A stretch of DNA of 64,000 nucleotides from Shinisaurus crocodilurus (Eukaryota > Chordata > Lepidosauria > Squamata > Shinisauridae), in assembly GCA_021292165.1 (NCBI GenBank), contig CM037879.1, positions 162,680,886 to 162,744,885 on the forward strand, written 5' to 3'. Below, one piece after another: positions 25,701 to 32,870 of the stretch. A program made the translations under genes and the position numbers. Numbering within the stretch: the first letter of the stretch is position 1; every line of letters starts with the position of its first letter. The notes under the pieces are model-generated. The model made no database searches. It was not told the origin of the DNA and saw only the letters and a program-made list of their open reading frames with translations.

Positions 25701-28700
25701 ACTCCCACTTAGGATGGCCAGATGCACAAAAGGGCACAAGCTGCACCTGCTGAAATTCCCTTTCTGGCGCAACTATTAAAGGTGCAGGAACCCTGTCCTC
25801 TTTCGCATCCGGTCACCCCTCCCCCCATTCTAGGTATCCACAGCATTAGGATAACCAGAAGCAAAAGGAGAGAACGGGGCTCCTGTGCCTTTCAAACTTG
25901 TGAGAAAGAGGAAATTTCACAAGGAGCAACTTTTTGTAGTGCCGCAGGAGAAGCTACGCCAGCCAAAACGACTCCTCCTACACAATGATTAGCCGTACAG
26001 GTGGCCTGCTGTGCTCCTTTGCATCTAGTCTCCCTTGAAGGAGTCAAACCAATTATTTCCAGATATTCTACCTTTTCTCTAAACAGAATTTATCAAAGAC
26101 TCTTTTAAAAACAAGTGAACAGCCATAGATAAAAAGAGACCTTGAAGGGAAGTGTAGAAAGCTACTATATTAGGGTGCTTCATCCTGGCCAGAAGACTGA
26201 CTTCTTTCTGAGATGATTCTTTTTCTTTCCTTGGCATCTAAATTAGTTTAGAAAAAAGGCAGTAAAATATGTTATTGAAGTGGCTACTACACTAAATGCC
26301 ACAACAGTGATGAAAGGATGCTATGTACCATCTAGAGCAGCCTGGAGCCCTGCAGCTATGTTATACTATAATTCCCAATATCACATGGGAATGATGGGAG
26401 TTGTTGTCCAACACAGCTGAAGGATGGGGAGAGCTGATCTAGAGCATCATATATATTGAATTTAACTCTAATATCTGGCAGTAGACTTTAAGCTATCCTG
26501 AAGGCCACCGTGAACTCCTTGAAGGAAGGCCAATATAAACATGTTATTTATTTATTAAATTTAGAAACCACACAGTCCGCTTGCCAAGCACCTAGAGTGA
26601 AACAGAATAAAGTATCAACAAAGCGTATCATAAAAACCAAGAAACACAGGAGCAAGAACCATACCATACAATAAAATTTGACAGCAGCATTCAAATTAAA
26701 ATTGAAGAGTGAATAATAAGCACAGAATTACATTTCCTTAAAAAATAATAAAAGATTCAGGGTTTTTAGGTTTCTAACAATGTAATTCCAACCTGTTGAC
26801 CCTATTGATTCCCCTTGATCTCTCAGTGACTTTCGATTCCATAGACCATGGTATCCTTCTTGGGGGACTGTCTGGCTGGAAGTGGGGAGTACTGCATTGC
26901 AGTGGTTTGACTCCTATTAGGATGGTGGTGCTTGGGGGGCTACTGCTTGGCCTCTTGGATTCTTCAGAAAAGGGTCCTGCCGGGGTTGGTTTTGTCCCCA
27001 TGTTTTTTAACATCTACATGAAATGGTTTTGGAGTGTATTATCATCAGTATGCTGATGACACGCAGCTCAATTTCTCCTTTTCATCTTCATCGGGTGAGG
27101 CTGTGTATGTGCTAGATCAGTGCCTGACTGCGGCAATGGACTGGATGAGGGCTAATGAACTGAAACTCATTCCAGACAAGAACGAGATGCTGTTAGTGGG
27201 TGGTTCTTCTGACCAGATGAATGGTCAGCCAAATTTTCCACAGCGGCTGTTAACTTGTCACATTAATTTTCAAGCACACAGTCAGTGCCCAACTTATAAA
27301 TTTAACTCCGTCACTTTCTTTCACTTCATTATTTCTATCACCATCGGCTAAAATTGGAACATTCTTCTACCAAGGCCAAGGCCTAAAGCCAGTAAGACAA
27401 CTCAGATTTTTAAAGAAAAACACACAGCAACAAATCATCAGTGAGTCTATTCTGCATCACACATTACTCCTAGTTGTAAGTAACATGAATGTGACCTTGA
27501 GAACAAGTGGGGGGGGGAGCAAAGGGAGGAGGAAGAGAAGGCCAAATTAGTTGTATATCAATCTTGTTTCAAATTCCAAAGACTCCGAATGACAAAGCAA
27601 AGGAGCCACTTGATAAAAGTAGTTCTGTTTTACCACTAATCATGGGGGTGGGGGGTGGGGGGAGGAAAAAAAGTTGAACAGGTTTCTGTTCTCTACTAGC
27701 TTTTCGATGACTGCTCATCTTTCAGAATTTTTGACCAAGCAACGTTTCCCTTTCCCTTTGTTTTGGCTGACTAAAAAAACAGGTCGAAGAAGGCAGGTCC
27801 AAAAAGTAAAGCCAAGGTTTCAAAAGGTCTAGGATTGCAGCCTAAGATTTATTTACTAGTTCCATGCATGTTGACCAGATTCCACTCACTCTTCCTGAAG
27901 TAGGTTAAGCAGCTCATCTAGATATTAGCTGCTGGCATTCCTGAAATGCTGCTTCCAAGTCTTGGCTTATCTTAGGTGGACAAGTTACTACATACAACCG
28001 TTTTCCCCTTAGCCATTGAGCATCGCTAGAAGTTCTGTTACTGTTATATAGCACATAAGCCAATTTAATTGTTCATGAAAATGGCTGCTCAGTGTGTCGA
28101 GCCAATGAGTTGGCCATAGGTAGAGGTGCTCCTGAGGAGTAAGCCCATGTGGTCATAGTGGGTAAGACTAACTGGGTGAGCTGTGTGCCTGCTCAGTCTG
28201 TTTTTGCTGGATGAGTGGTGTTCAGCCAGTTCTGGATGGGGGTCTACTCCTCGAATCATCACTGTCACTTGAGGCTCAGGTGGCCTCAGTGGGTGGTGAC
28301 CCAACTATGCCCCTATCTGGACAGGGATAACCTGGCTTTAGTAACCTATTATGTTAACCTCCAATAATAACAACAACAACAACAACAACAACAACAATAA
28401 TAATTGCAATGCGCTCTACATGGGGCTTTTAAGATGATTCAGAAACTGCAGCACATGCAAAATGTGGCAACCAGGTTGATAACAGAGACCAGAAAATCTG
28501 AGCATATAACATCAATTCTGGCAAGCTTGCACTGGCTACCAATACGTTTCCAAACCCAATTCAAGGTGCTGCTTTTAACCTATAAAACCTTATATGTATC
28601 AGGACTGCTTTATTTATACTATTTAAATAGCTGTTTTTATTATTATGTATTTTTCTTTTCATATCTTTAAAACCAGCCCAATATTTTACTATATCTGATT

Positions 28701-29068
28701 CACTATTCCAGTCTTCCCCAACCTGGTGCCCTCCAGATGTTTTGGACTACAACTCCATGTATTCCTGACCATTGGCCGTGCTGATGGGAGTTGAAGTCCA
28801 CCAAAACATCTGGAGAGCACCAGGTTGGAGAAGGCCCCACTATGCCTTGGGCCACATGTACAGATACTATAAAGACCACCACTATAAAAGGTAAGCAAAT
28901 TTATGACTGAAAATCAATGGTGGTTTACCTTTGTTAAATTGATCTCCTTGATAACACATTGTTGATTATCCCCCTTGCCTTTGGCCAAGAATACTTTGCC
29001 AAAGGATCCTTCCCCAATCATTTTAATTATTTCATACTTATCCATGGTGTTTTGTTTTAGAGAAATGT
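398..29068 (-). CDS. NEK5: NEK5, NIMA-related serine/threonine kinase 5 (19 coding exons, C-terminal exon outside window)
   Basis: Spliced CDS, 5' to 3' on the minus strand: 29045-28929, 26237-26141, 25333-25236, 24136-24053, 23960-23890, 20097-20011, 16289-16235, 15588-15388, 15028-14962, 13695-13559, 12500-12304, 11751-11685, 11470-11351, 8263-8180, 5175-5068, 3068-2988, 2576-2505, 1948-1825, 520-398. The joined length is 1990 nt (663 codons plus one base) with no internal stop. Residues 1 to about 270 form the kinase domain: glycine loop GEGSFGKV, lysine in VIKEI, HRDVKAQN catalytic loop, DFG, and activation segment ending in SPE. After this comes the NEK5-specific basic and coiled-coil-like tail (human NEK5 is 708 residues). 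The family is linked to centrosome integrity and mitochondrial function; that is literature knowledge. The ATG has an A at -3 and G at +4. The final exon was not found and probably lies left of position 1. Identity is near certain; single exon edges are a little less so. Confidence 0.95.
1239..1484. mobile_element. Tigger/mariner-like foldback element (MITE)
   Basis: The terminal inverted repeats read cagtcatgccttggatt and caatccaaggtattactg, with TA on both sides (1237-1238, 1485-1486). The 246-bp interior has no gene. Confidence 0.8.
1490..1680 (+). mobile_element. L2-like LINE 3' end
   Basis: The pattern of a T-rich 3' UTR, 'ctgtgagccatttggggc', and a final aaaataaataaac run resembles the 3' ends of reptile L2 LINEs. 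It has no coding part. Confidence 0.45.
1825..1948 (-). CDS. NEK5: NEK5 coding exon 18
   Basis: 124 nt ending in phase 1. It encodes [16 protein letters not shown] (human [16 protein letters not shown]). The last base before the gtatgc donor is needed for frame. Confidence 0.87.
2505..2576 (-). CDS. NEK5: NEK5 coding exon 17
   Basis: 72 nt after a long T-rich tract and AG. It encodes GGVKFHIDL, matching human KGVKFEINL. Confidence 0.88.
2988..3068 (-). CDS. NEK5: NEK5 coding exon 16
   Basis: 81 nt, encoding [16 protein letters not shown] (human DIERDLKQMRLQNTKE). The donor gttgaa is weak, but the phase fits the next exon. A 5S-type SINE begins 68 nt upstream of its acceptor side. Confidence 0.87.
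3137..3303 (+). mobile_element. 5S-rRNA-derived SINE with CR1 tail, copy 1 (fullest)
   Basis: The middle part (from agctaagcagggtc to ggatgggagacc, about 3180-3222) matches the internal promoter half of eukaryotic 5S rRNA. The 5' half of 5S is replaced by a short sequence with a small hairpin (cacgctggctcag/ctgagcgtg). The 3' part (ggttggactcgatggcc to ccaactctatgatctatga) is the tail of a CR1 LINE, also present at the end of the CR1 fragment at 40440-40865. Confidence 0.9.
3412..3956. mobile_element. hAT-type element with CpG-rich interior, 545 bp
   Basis: The ends are caggggtcctcaaact and agtttgaagacccctg, with perfect 8-bp duplications ctttaaca at 3404-3411 and 3957-3964. The interior (about 3480-3840) is CpG-rich, with GCC/CAG-rich sequence and a GA-repeat (about 3763-3783), and differs from the interior of the related element at 9601-11320. 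Open frames there are not convincing genes. Confidence 0.93.
4095..4234. mobile_element. hAT foldback element, 'gatgttttggact' family
   Basis: Two inverted arms contain tggtgccctccagatgtttt and its complement. The sequence ttctaacc is repeated at 4087-4094 and 4235-4242. Confidence 0.8.
4254..4990. mobile_element. Foldback element interrupted by another repeat
   Basis: The arms 'atatccaatgttagtcct' (about 4261-4280) and 'ggactaacattggatac'-like (about 4965-4983) are inverted to each other. Between them lies other material starting caggcaacctttttggtccc (4293), which looks like a hAT end, plus a CA microsatellite. The borders of the inner insert are unclear. Confidence 0.5.
4705..4733. repeat. 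(CA)n microsatellite
   Basis: This is a run of about 14 CA units in an intron of NEK5, next to a longer TC/CA-rich region. Confidence 0.95.
5068..5175 (-). CDS. NEK5: NEK5 coding exon 15
   Basis: 108 nt, phase 0 at both ends. It includes RTFLVKQKK (human KTYLVKKSN) and ends in TVQ before the donor, as in human. Confidence 0.88.
5285..5470 (-). mobile_element. L2-type LINE 3' UTR
   Basis: The plus strand starts tatttatttatttaatac, then 'ccgcccaatagccaaagctc', which recurs near 44790. This is the 3' end of an L2-like LINE in reverse. Confidence 0.6.
5820..5987 (-). mobile_element. 5S-rRNA-derived SINE with CR1 tail, copy 2
   Basis: This is a near full-length reverse-strand copy with all three parts (5' hairpin segment, 5S internal-promoter segment, CR1 tail). 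Confidence 0.9.
6906..6935. repeat. (TC)n-rich run
   Basis: Short CT-rich tract within NEK5 intron 14. The rest of 5990-7040 shows nothing recognisable. Confidence 0.7.
7042..7375. mobile_element. hAT-type non-autonomous element
   Basis: The ends read caggggcagacaa and ttgtctaaccctg. Flanking 8-mers aatgagaa and aactagaa match at six of eight places. The right half resembles 50890-51168. Confidence 0.65.
7490..7617. mobile_element. Harbinger-like foldback MITE, truncated copy
   Basis: It starts agggtgcaatcctatgcatg after TAA. The two arms 'agtcctacaactcccagcat' and its complement form a hairpin. The outer part of the right arm is lost. The same family is at 33285 and 34601. Confidence 0.75.
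8180..8263 (-). CDS. NEK5: NEK5 coding exon 14
   Basis: 84 nt with good splice sites. It encodes [17 protein letters not shown], likely coiled coil, matching human EYWKQLEEIRQQYHNDM. Confidence 0.92.
8352..8441. mobile_element. Short TAA-flanked MITE ('cagtgcaatcc' family)
   Basis: 90 bp, from cagtgcaatc to gattgcagcc, flanked by TAA on both sides (8349-8351, 8442-8444). The interior has ctactcagaagtaag-type sequence. Confidence 0.8.
8525..8600 (-). mobile_element. LINE 3' UTR fragment
   Basis: It starts atttatttaaaacatttatatactg and resembles the reversed L2 3' ends at 5285 and 44760. Short and decayed. Confidence 0.4.
8877..9317. mobile_element. Probable DNA element with 'ataggattgcaccc' end
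   Basis: The right end (ccataggattgcacccta) matches the ends of the Harbinger-like MITEs. The left border is uncertain. The interior is GC-rich with no gene. Confidence 0.45.
9690..10160. repeat. GC-rich minisatellite inside hAT element
   Basis: About six imperfect units of roughly 75-80 bp, each with a 'ccctgcgtctcctg', 'ggggaggggcggctgaac' and 'cgggccgcttgcccg' part. Confidence 0.8.
11150..11245. repeat. AT-rich simple repeat (ttattaattta type)
   Basis: Repeated ttattaattta-like units, inside the hAT element, next to its GC-rich part. Confidence 0.85.
11351..11470 (-). CDS. NEK5: NEK5 coding exon 13
   Basis: 120 nt. It encodes [13 protein letters not shown] followed by a Gln/Glu/Lys-rich helix. 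A 1.7-kb hAT element with target duplication begins 22 nt past the donor. Confidence 0.93.
11685..11751 (-). CDS. NEK5: NEK5 coding exon 12
   Basis: 67 nt, encoding [17 protein letters not shown], nearly identical to human NEK5. It starts the charged helical region. Confidence 0.92.
11876..11962. mobile_element. Degenerate 'cagtgcaatcc' family MITE
   Basis: It contains cacttacctgggagtaagtcccattgaact-type sequence, as at 8352 and 33423, but the right end is lost. Confidence 0.55.
12304..12500 (-). CDS. NEK5: NEK5 coding exon 11
   Basis: 197 nt. It contains [12 protein letters not shown] (human VCGHYDYYYAQL) and a proline run before HW at the donor. The donor is gtagta; exon joining gives the conserved WPAEYLQR. 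Confidence 0.92.
12930..12978. mobile_element. Fragment of 'gatgttttggact' hAT family
   Basis: Only the right arm (aacatctggagagcagcaggttggggaaggctg, split by decay) remains. Confidence 0.6.
13394..13512. mobile_element. hAT foldback element, 119 bp
   Basis: The ends cagtgttctccaacc and ggttggagaacactg are perfect inverted repeats, flanked by perfect cattaaat duplications (13386-13393, 13513-13520). This is the clearest proof in the window that the family is hAT. Confidence 0.95.
13559..13695 (-). CDS. NEK5: NEK5 coding exon 10
   Basis: 137 nt encoding a basic linker with the conserved NEW near its end (human RNEWRPPAG, here KNEWISPSG). A hAT element with its target duplication ends 38 nt beyond the donor. 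Confidence 0.9.
14249..14585. mobile_element. Probable hAT-type element
   Basis: Left end cagggatgttgaacctc and right end gggcctgagattctgcactg resemble the element at 20510-20882. No target duplication can be read. Confidence 0.5.
14962..15028 (-). CDS. NEK5: NEK5 coding exon 9, with a GC splice donor
   Basis: 67 nt. It encodes [14 protein letters not shown], matching the human stretch after the kinase domain. The donor reads AG|gcaagc; only this GC donor joins exon 10 in frame (the G plus CT makes an Ala codon), and reading on without splicing soon meets a stop. Confidence 0.88.
15388..15588 (-). CDS. NEK5: NEK5 coding exon 8
   Basis: 201 nt, phase 0 at both ends. It encodes the C-lobe end with [11 protein letters not shown] and finishes at KYLPPE, the usual kinase-domain boundary. 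The matching NEK3 exon has exactly the same length. Confidence 0.95.
16235..16289 (-). CDS. NEK5: NEK5 coding exon 7
   Basis: 55 nt. It encodes subdomain [20 protein letters not shown]. Human NEK5 and the neighbouring NEK3 have Glu where this copy has Val (LYVL instead of LYEL), a one-base difference. Confidence 0.93.
17271..17735. mobile_element. Probable DNA element, 'caatcctatgg' ends
   Basis: The left end gggcccaatcctatgg and right end ccataggatcattcccc are inverted repeats. The interior is GC-rich and unlike a gene. Confidence 0.6.
18240..18665. other. CpG-rich block inside hAT element
   Basis: Very high in C, G and CpG, with promoter-like GC boxes, abruptly bordered by AT-rich sequence. 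Open frames cover it in several phases, as expected from composition; none looks like a known protein. It may be captured host promoter/5' UTR DNA. Confidence 0.6.
18982..19205 (+). mobile_element. MIR-like tRNA SINE, copy 1
   Basis: The tRNA-related head has A box (tagtggtgagagtg) and B box (ggttctagtcc), then a CORE-like segment and the L2-type tail 'cacagggttgttgtgaggat', and ends in taataaataa. Confidence 0.88.
19430..19515. mobile_element. 'cagtgcaatcc' family MITE inside hAT element
   Basis: It contains ggctgcaatcctata and the internal ctgggagtaaacccc sequence. The right end is diverged. Confidence 0.6.
19594..19658 (+). repeat. 65-bp perfect direct duplication, copy 1
   Basis: Identical to 20383-20447 over all 65 bases by eye. 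It spans from attttaaaatattttag to ccatcttaaaagag. This copy lies inside the hAT element, the other outside. Confidence 0.9.
20011..20097 (-). CDS. NEK5: NEK5 coding exon 6
   Basis: 87 nt. It encodes the activation segment and P+1 loop: [16 protein letters not shown]. The threonine expected as a NEK activation-loop phosphosite region is present. Confidence 0.95.
20180..20312. mobile_element. hAT foldback element, 'gatgttttggact' family
   Basis: The two arms are long inverted repeats (cccctccagatgttttggac and its complement). The left end is cagccttccccaac. The target duplication is not readable. Confidence 0.8.
20383..20447 (+). repeat. 65-bp perfect direct duplication, copy 2
   Basis: See copy 1. 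The flanks on both sides differ. Confidence 0.9.
20510..20882. mobile_element. hAT-type non-autonomous element
   Basis: The ends caggggtggggaacctc and gaggttccccgcccctg are flanked by ctgtatta and ctgtattc (7 of 8 equal). Confidence 0.85.
21604..22177. mobile_element. Inverted-repeat DNA element with nested hAT
   Basis: Ends gggctaaaccagatgtgat and atcacatctagtttggccc. Subterminal parts are also inverted (ttttttaaaatgc). The hAT MITE at 21865-21989 is nested inside, so it inserted later. The superfamily is uncertain. Confidence 0.65.
21865..21989. mobile_element. hAT foldback element, 'gatgttttggact' family
   Basis: Flanked by perfect gcttaaag duplications (21857-21864, 21990-21997). Inverted arms cctttcccaatctggtgcc / caccaggttgggaaag. 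Confidence 0.88.
22395..22694 (+). mobile_element. L2-type LINE 3' end
   Basis: The plus strand encodes the C-terminal end of an L2 ORF2 ([18 protein letters not shown]..., then [12 protein letters not shown] and a stop). Then follow a T-rich UTR and an (AATA)n tail. Confidence 0.85.
22803..22965 (+). mobile_element. MIR-like tRNA SINE, copy 2 (internal deletion)
   Basis: The head is intact (ggttcaaatcc B box). The CORE is cut after 'tgggtgactttggg', and the tail joins at 'ggttcctttcaggaaaaaagg'. It ends in an (AAAT)n run. Confidence 0.85.
23503..23790. mobile_element. Probable foldback DNA element
   Basis: The sequences 'aaaccatgatcaacccatg', 'tggtttgttaactaatcagaataaaccac' (split) and 'aaaccgtggttta' form imperfect inverted pairs. 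No clear target duplication. Confidence 0.45.
23890..23960 (-). CDS. NEK5: NEK5 coding exon 5
   Basis: 71 nt, ending in phase 2. It begins with the metal-binding Asn of the catalytic loop and includes LGDFGIA. Confidence 0.95.
24053..24136 (-). CDS. NEK5: NEK5 coding exon 4
   Basis: 84 nt, phase 0 at both ends. It holds the catalytic loop HRDVKAQ; human NEK5 has HRDIKAQ. Confidence 0.95.
24955..25022. mobile_element. Fragment of 'gatgttttggact' hAT family
   Basis: It contains tggctagggattatgggaat and the following arm. The left arm is lost. The rest of 24137-25235 shows nothing recognisable. Confidence 0.55.
25236..25333 (-). CDS. NEK5: NEK5 coding exon 3
   Basis: 98 nt with consensus splice sites. 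It encodes the kinase hinge, [13 protein letters not shown], almost identical to human NEK5. Confidence 0.95.
26141..26237 (-). CDS. NEK5: NEK5 coding exon 2
   Basis: 97 nt, AG acceptor and GT donor, ending in phase 1. It encodes the helix C region and the motif MKHPNIVAF typical of NEK3 and NEK5. Confidence 0.92.
26338..26436. mobile_element. hAT foldback element
   Basis: Flanked by perfect atctagag duplications (26330-26337, 26437-26444). The arms are diverged. The duplication fits the nTCTAGAn preference of animal hATs. Confidence 0.85.
26540..26745 (-). mobile_element. LINE 3' UTR fragment
   Basis: Starts with tatttatttattaaa followed by A-rich sequence (cataaaaaccaagaaac...), like a reversed L2 tail. 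Confidence 0.45.
26770..27235 (+). mobile_element. L2-type LINE, reverse transcriptase fragment
   Basis: Decayed frames encode [15 protein letters not shown] and, in another frame, [20 protein letters not shown]: the palm motif YADD and flanks of an L2/CR1-clade reverse transcriptase. Frameshifts break it. It lies in NEK5 intron 1. Confidence 0.88.
28367..28402. repeat. (AAC)n/(AAT)n microsatellite
   Basis: About nine aac units, then aat units. Confidence 0.95.
28390..28680 (+). mobile_element. L2-type LINE, ORF2 fragment
   Basis: Encodes [13 protein letters not shown] and [19 protein letters not shown], the conserved segment after the reverse transcriptase in L2 LINEs. An (AAC)n run lies just before it. 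Confidence 0.85.
28709..28837. mobile_element. hAT foldback element, 'gatgttttggact' family
   Basis: The arms are inverted repeats; flanks cactattc and cactatgc match at seven of eight. It ends 91 nt from the donor of NEK5 exon 1. Confidence 0.8.
28929..29068 (-). CDS. NEK5: NEK5 coding exon 1 with 23 nt of 5' UTR
   Basis: The start codon is at 29045-29043 and the coding part (117 nt, phase 0 end) closes at a GT donor. It encodes the glycine-rich loop GEGSFGKV and the VAIK-like lysine (VIKEI). An AG acceptor just above 29068 shows that at least one non-coding exon lies upstream, probably in the CpG-rich stretch near 32.5 kb. Confidence 0.95.
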
Positions 29069-29610
29069 CTGAAAAACAAAGAGATTATAGCAATGAATAT
29101 TTAAAGTATAAAAATTCCTAGGACTTAACTGTATCACACTGTAAACATTCTTTCTTCACATGTAGAATAGAACATTTGGAAAACTCAACTTTCTCAATGA
29201 TTTTGGAAGTCTTGTCCCACAAAAATCAAAGAATCTGGGTTGGGTTCCCACAAGTGATAGAGAATTAACCCTACCCTGGTTATGTGTCAAGCGGTTATGA
29301 ATACAGAATTGGGAATAATTATCATTAGTTCAAATGAATTATCATGATTGTACTGTGAGATCGCCACCCGTTGTGTGCAACAGAGAAAGACCCCTTTGAT
29401 TCACAAGCAGAGGACAAAAGGATACCCCCTATTCCCTATCCATGTGAAAGACATACAAACTGGAGTACAAGATATAGCACACATGAATGTGGTTCAGCCC
29501 ATGATATGAGGGCACATGATGCAGTCACCTGTTGAAACTGATGAGCAGATCTGTTTGGTTGGTGCTTCCATAGGAGATGACTCAGGGGTCCCATGTACAC
29601 CACCCTAGAC

Positions 29611-29746
29611 CAGCCTTCCCCAACTTCATGCCCTCCAGATATTTTGGACTACAACTCTCAGGATTCCTGACCATTGGCCATGCTGGCTGAGGCTGATAGG
29701 AGTTGAAGTCCAAAACATCTGGAGGGTACCTGGTTGGGGAAGGCTG
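29611..29746. mobile_element. hAT foldback element, 'gatgttttggact' family
   Basis: Ends cagccttccccaac and gttggggaaggctg are perfect. Flanks ccctagac and atctagat share the ctaga core. Confidence 0.85.
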
Positions 29747-30292
29747 ATCTAGATATAAATATACTAAATAACATAAATGATAAAAATATAAGGAATCAGA
29801 GAGGGGTGCGTGTGTGTCTGTCCCACATACACGGGCGAGATCTTTTTACCAGAGTCTGGAGTTATTCAAGATCCCTGTTCAGGCGCGTCAGTCATCACTA
29901 AATGCAGTGCTAGAAGGGGTGGGTGGGATTTTGTTTCTCTTCCCACCTTTTGAAGTATTAGTTATAAATAAAAGGTCACGTGGCAGTATCCCTGTTAATT
30001 CCTGGGAATCACATTTCAGTTGTATTTATGTGAGGGAGCAAAGTGGCGAACAGGTGACAAAGGCTAATATAAAGTTTCCCCGAATAGCCTCCCATTTCTA
30101 TCTCTGAAATCACAAACCTCATCTTCAAATTTAAACCTGGTAAGGCACGGGGGGGGGGGGGGGGGGATATAGTATTCCACCGGAATTGCTCAAAACTAAT
30201 ATAACGTGGTGGGCTCCAGTTTTGGCAGCTCTATTTACCGTACTTGCATTGATCACTCAGCATGTATTCAAGAGGATTGGGGGCTTGCTAAT

Positions 30293-30427
30293 ACAGGCCT
30301 GTGGCTCACGGAAAGCTAAGCAAGGTCAGGTCTGGTTATTACTTGGATGGGAGACCCCTCCTCTAGTTTCCTGCATTGAGCAGGGGGTTGGACTTGATAG
30401 GCGCCTTCCAACTCTATGATCTATGAA
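30293..30427 (+). mobile_element. 5S-rRNA-derived SINE with CR1 tail, copy 3
   Basis: The 5' hairpin segment is mostly deleted (ctcacg joins directly to gaaagctaag). The 5S and CR1 parts are intact. It is inserted in a decayed LINE. Confidence 0.88.
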
Positions 30428-30881
30428 ATCTATAAGCCTTGGTCACTTATCTGGCCCTATACCAACTTTTAATGGAGTTAAACAGAGGTGTATTCTGGCT
30501 CTTACCTTGTTTAATTTTTAATATCAATTATTTGGTTAAAAATGTAGCAAAGATACAATCCCACCCTCCCAAATTGGCAAATAGATCTCTGTCAATTTTT
30601 CTTTACGCAGATGATGCAGTATTTTTGTCTTTGACCAGTATTGGCCTGAGACGTCTTTTAAGAGCTTTGGACACTTACTGTAAAAAAAGAACTCCTGGTA
30701 ATTAATTATGCCAAGTCCAAGGTTCTAGTTTTTACTAGGAGGAGGATCAGACACAGATGGCAGATAAATGAACAAGTTACAACGTATAGATATTTGGGTG
30801 TAATCTTTCATTCATCAGGCTCTTGGAGAACACAAATAAATAATGCCACTGCAAATGCTCAGAGGAGTATAAAGGCACTCC

Positions 30882-30905
30882 TTGGTTTTTTTTTTTTTTT
30901 TTTTT
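30882..30905. repeat. Poly-T run in LINE
   Basis: About 21 T in a row, breaking the LINE frame. Similar T-runs lie at 730 and 51597. Confidence 0.9.
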
Positions 30906-32189
30906 AATTCCTAGGGGCCCCAGCATATCCCTTCAGCCATGCAGGTATTTACAGCTAAGGTTACAGCTCAGATGCTGCACGGCTCACAGATATGTGCCTA
31001 CAGTCAATATGGACAATTTGAAGCTACACAAACTAAATTTTTGAGAGCCATATTTTGAGCCCCAAGCTGTGTGCCCAATGTAATTTTGCAATTAGAAGCA
31101 GGGCAAATTTCTGTGGAGGCCAACGCATGGGTACATAAGATACATTTCTGGACGAAGATGATCTTCTTCTCTGTGGGATTGGCCCCACTAACGCTAACTG
31201 ATGTCTTTCAGATAAAATGGAAAAGGATACTGAATGAGAAAGTACGAAATTTGGGATTTTCTCCTAATGTTCTTTTAGCTTTTGGGTATACCAAAGCCAA
31301 AGCTATTATCCATCAGCGAATCTGGGACATAGAGTTGCAAAATTATTTAGGTCTGGCTGCAGTGTACCCTGATTTCAGAGATACTGGGAGAGCACTCATG
31401 CCTGCAGATTATTTGACAAATTTAATTACTCCCAAATTTAGAAAGGTGTTTAAATTGGCCAGATTCAATGTTCTGCCATCTGCGCTATTGGAAGGAAGAT
31501 TCAGGAGAGTCCCATATCAAGAACATTTATGCCCTTGTCTAGAAGTGGAGTCAGCTGGATGTTTTACTTTATTGCTCTTTTTATTGCAATCTTAGATTTA
31601 CTTTTATCACTCCAATTTTACAGAAAATTCCTAGTAGATCTGATCTATTTTATCTATCATATATTTTATCTGATCAGAACCCCCAGCAGGTCACAGCAAA
31701 AGGGGCTAGTTTTTGTGCAGCTGCTATTGCTTGTCGGGGTGGGGTGGGGTGGGGTGATAAAATAAAAATAATACTATTTTAATGTTTTATTAACTTTAAA
31801 TATTGGGATCTGTATGTTTTTTATTTTATTGTTCTATAGTTACTTGGTCTCGATGCCTGGTATACTGTATTTCATATTTTGTGCTGGTCCATGACTGAAA
31901 TAAACCATTCATTCATGTGGCAGCAATATGAATATACCTTAGAGAATGCGAATTCATGACTGGGGTGGATGGCAGTTGTATTTTCTTCAATTTTTGTTTT
32001 TTAATTGTTTTTACTTTTTTCTGTTACCTAGTTGTTTTTGTTGTAGCTGTAGTTTATTGAGTATTTTTAATAGGGATTTTAATACTTTGACATGTAAACC
32101 TATTAGATTTTGTTCTCTCAAGAGGTATACAAATATCATTAAGAAATTAGGTTGAAGACTATAGCATACACGGAGGTGGTCTCTCATGC

Positions 32190-32870
32190 ATGTGACCCCA
32201 CCCCCGTCCTCGTCCGTTTGCCCTGCCGGCCGGCAGGCCGGCCAGGGCTGAGCACATCACCCTTCACTGCCTCTTGCCCTGAGGCGGCGCCCTGAATGGG
32301 ATTCAAGCTGCAATCCTGTGCGCGCTTTACCTGGGAGTAAGCCCTATTGAGTAGAGTGGGGCTAACTTCCGAGTAAACACGCACAAGTTCGCGCTGCCAG
32401 ACTCTTAAAGTGGCGCCCTGCCGCCGTCGCCTCCTCTAGAGGCACTGAGGGGCGTTACTGCCCTGCGTGAACCGACCCCGACCCCCATTCCCGCTTATGA
32501 AGGGGAAGAAAGGCTCCGTTTCTCTCGAACCCTCCCTCTGCTCCGTTGCCAAGGTGATGGAGGACGCGCGCGCGTACATTCGCCTGTCCCCCCTCCCTCC
32601 CTCCCGCTGTGTCTCTCACTGACCGCCGGGTAGACCTGTCGCGCATGGGGTCGCAGACTGAGTCGACGACAATAGCTGTTGCTCGGCCGGCCTGGCCTTG
32701 GTCAGCCGAAAGAAATGACAATAGCTTCACCCCACACACTCAGGGTGACGGGGGCGTGCCTTCTTCGTGCCCCGCCTCCTAGTTGGGTCAAGGGCCCGTA
32801 AACCCACCCCAACCCCAACCCCGTCACGTTCTCCGCACCCTAAGGAGTTAACCTGTCGAAAGCAAGGGCG
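32190..32870 (-). promoter_or_regulatory. CpG-rich stretch, probable NEK5 promoter and non-coding first exon
   Basis: This block is clearly richer in G, C and CpG than its surroundings (for example the GCGCGCGCG run near 32567), and no large foldback element with matching ends encloses it. It lies 3.1-3.8 kb upstream of NEK5 exon 1, whose acceptor requires an upstream exon. Several GT donors on the minus strand are possible; I cannot choose one. A degenerate copy of the TAA-type short repeat lies in it at about 32310-32385. Confidence 0.6.

Larger units (their letters stand above)
29830..31920 (+). mobile_element. Decayed LINE, ORF2 (reverse transcriptase to C-terminus)
   Basis: Order along the element: ITWWAPVLAALFTV (before the RT, 30192), then the RT core with FLYADDAVFLSLT near 30600, then YRYLGVIF (30787), then the C-terminal part (PNVILQLEAG near 31071, FRRVPYQEHLCPC near 31500), and a T-rich 3' UTR ending ataaaccattcattcatg. 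Stops, frameshifts, a poly-G run (30146-30165), a poly-T run and a SINE break it. The clade is not certain. Confidence 0.8.

Noticed and set aside
28367..28402. CRISPR-like regular repeat
   Set aside because: Simple AAC/AAT microsatellite; this is a vertebrate genome and no spacer pattern exists anywhere in the window.
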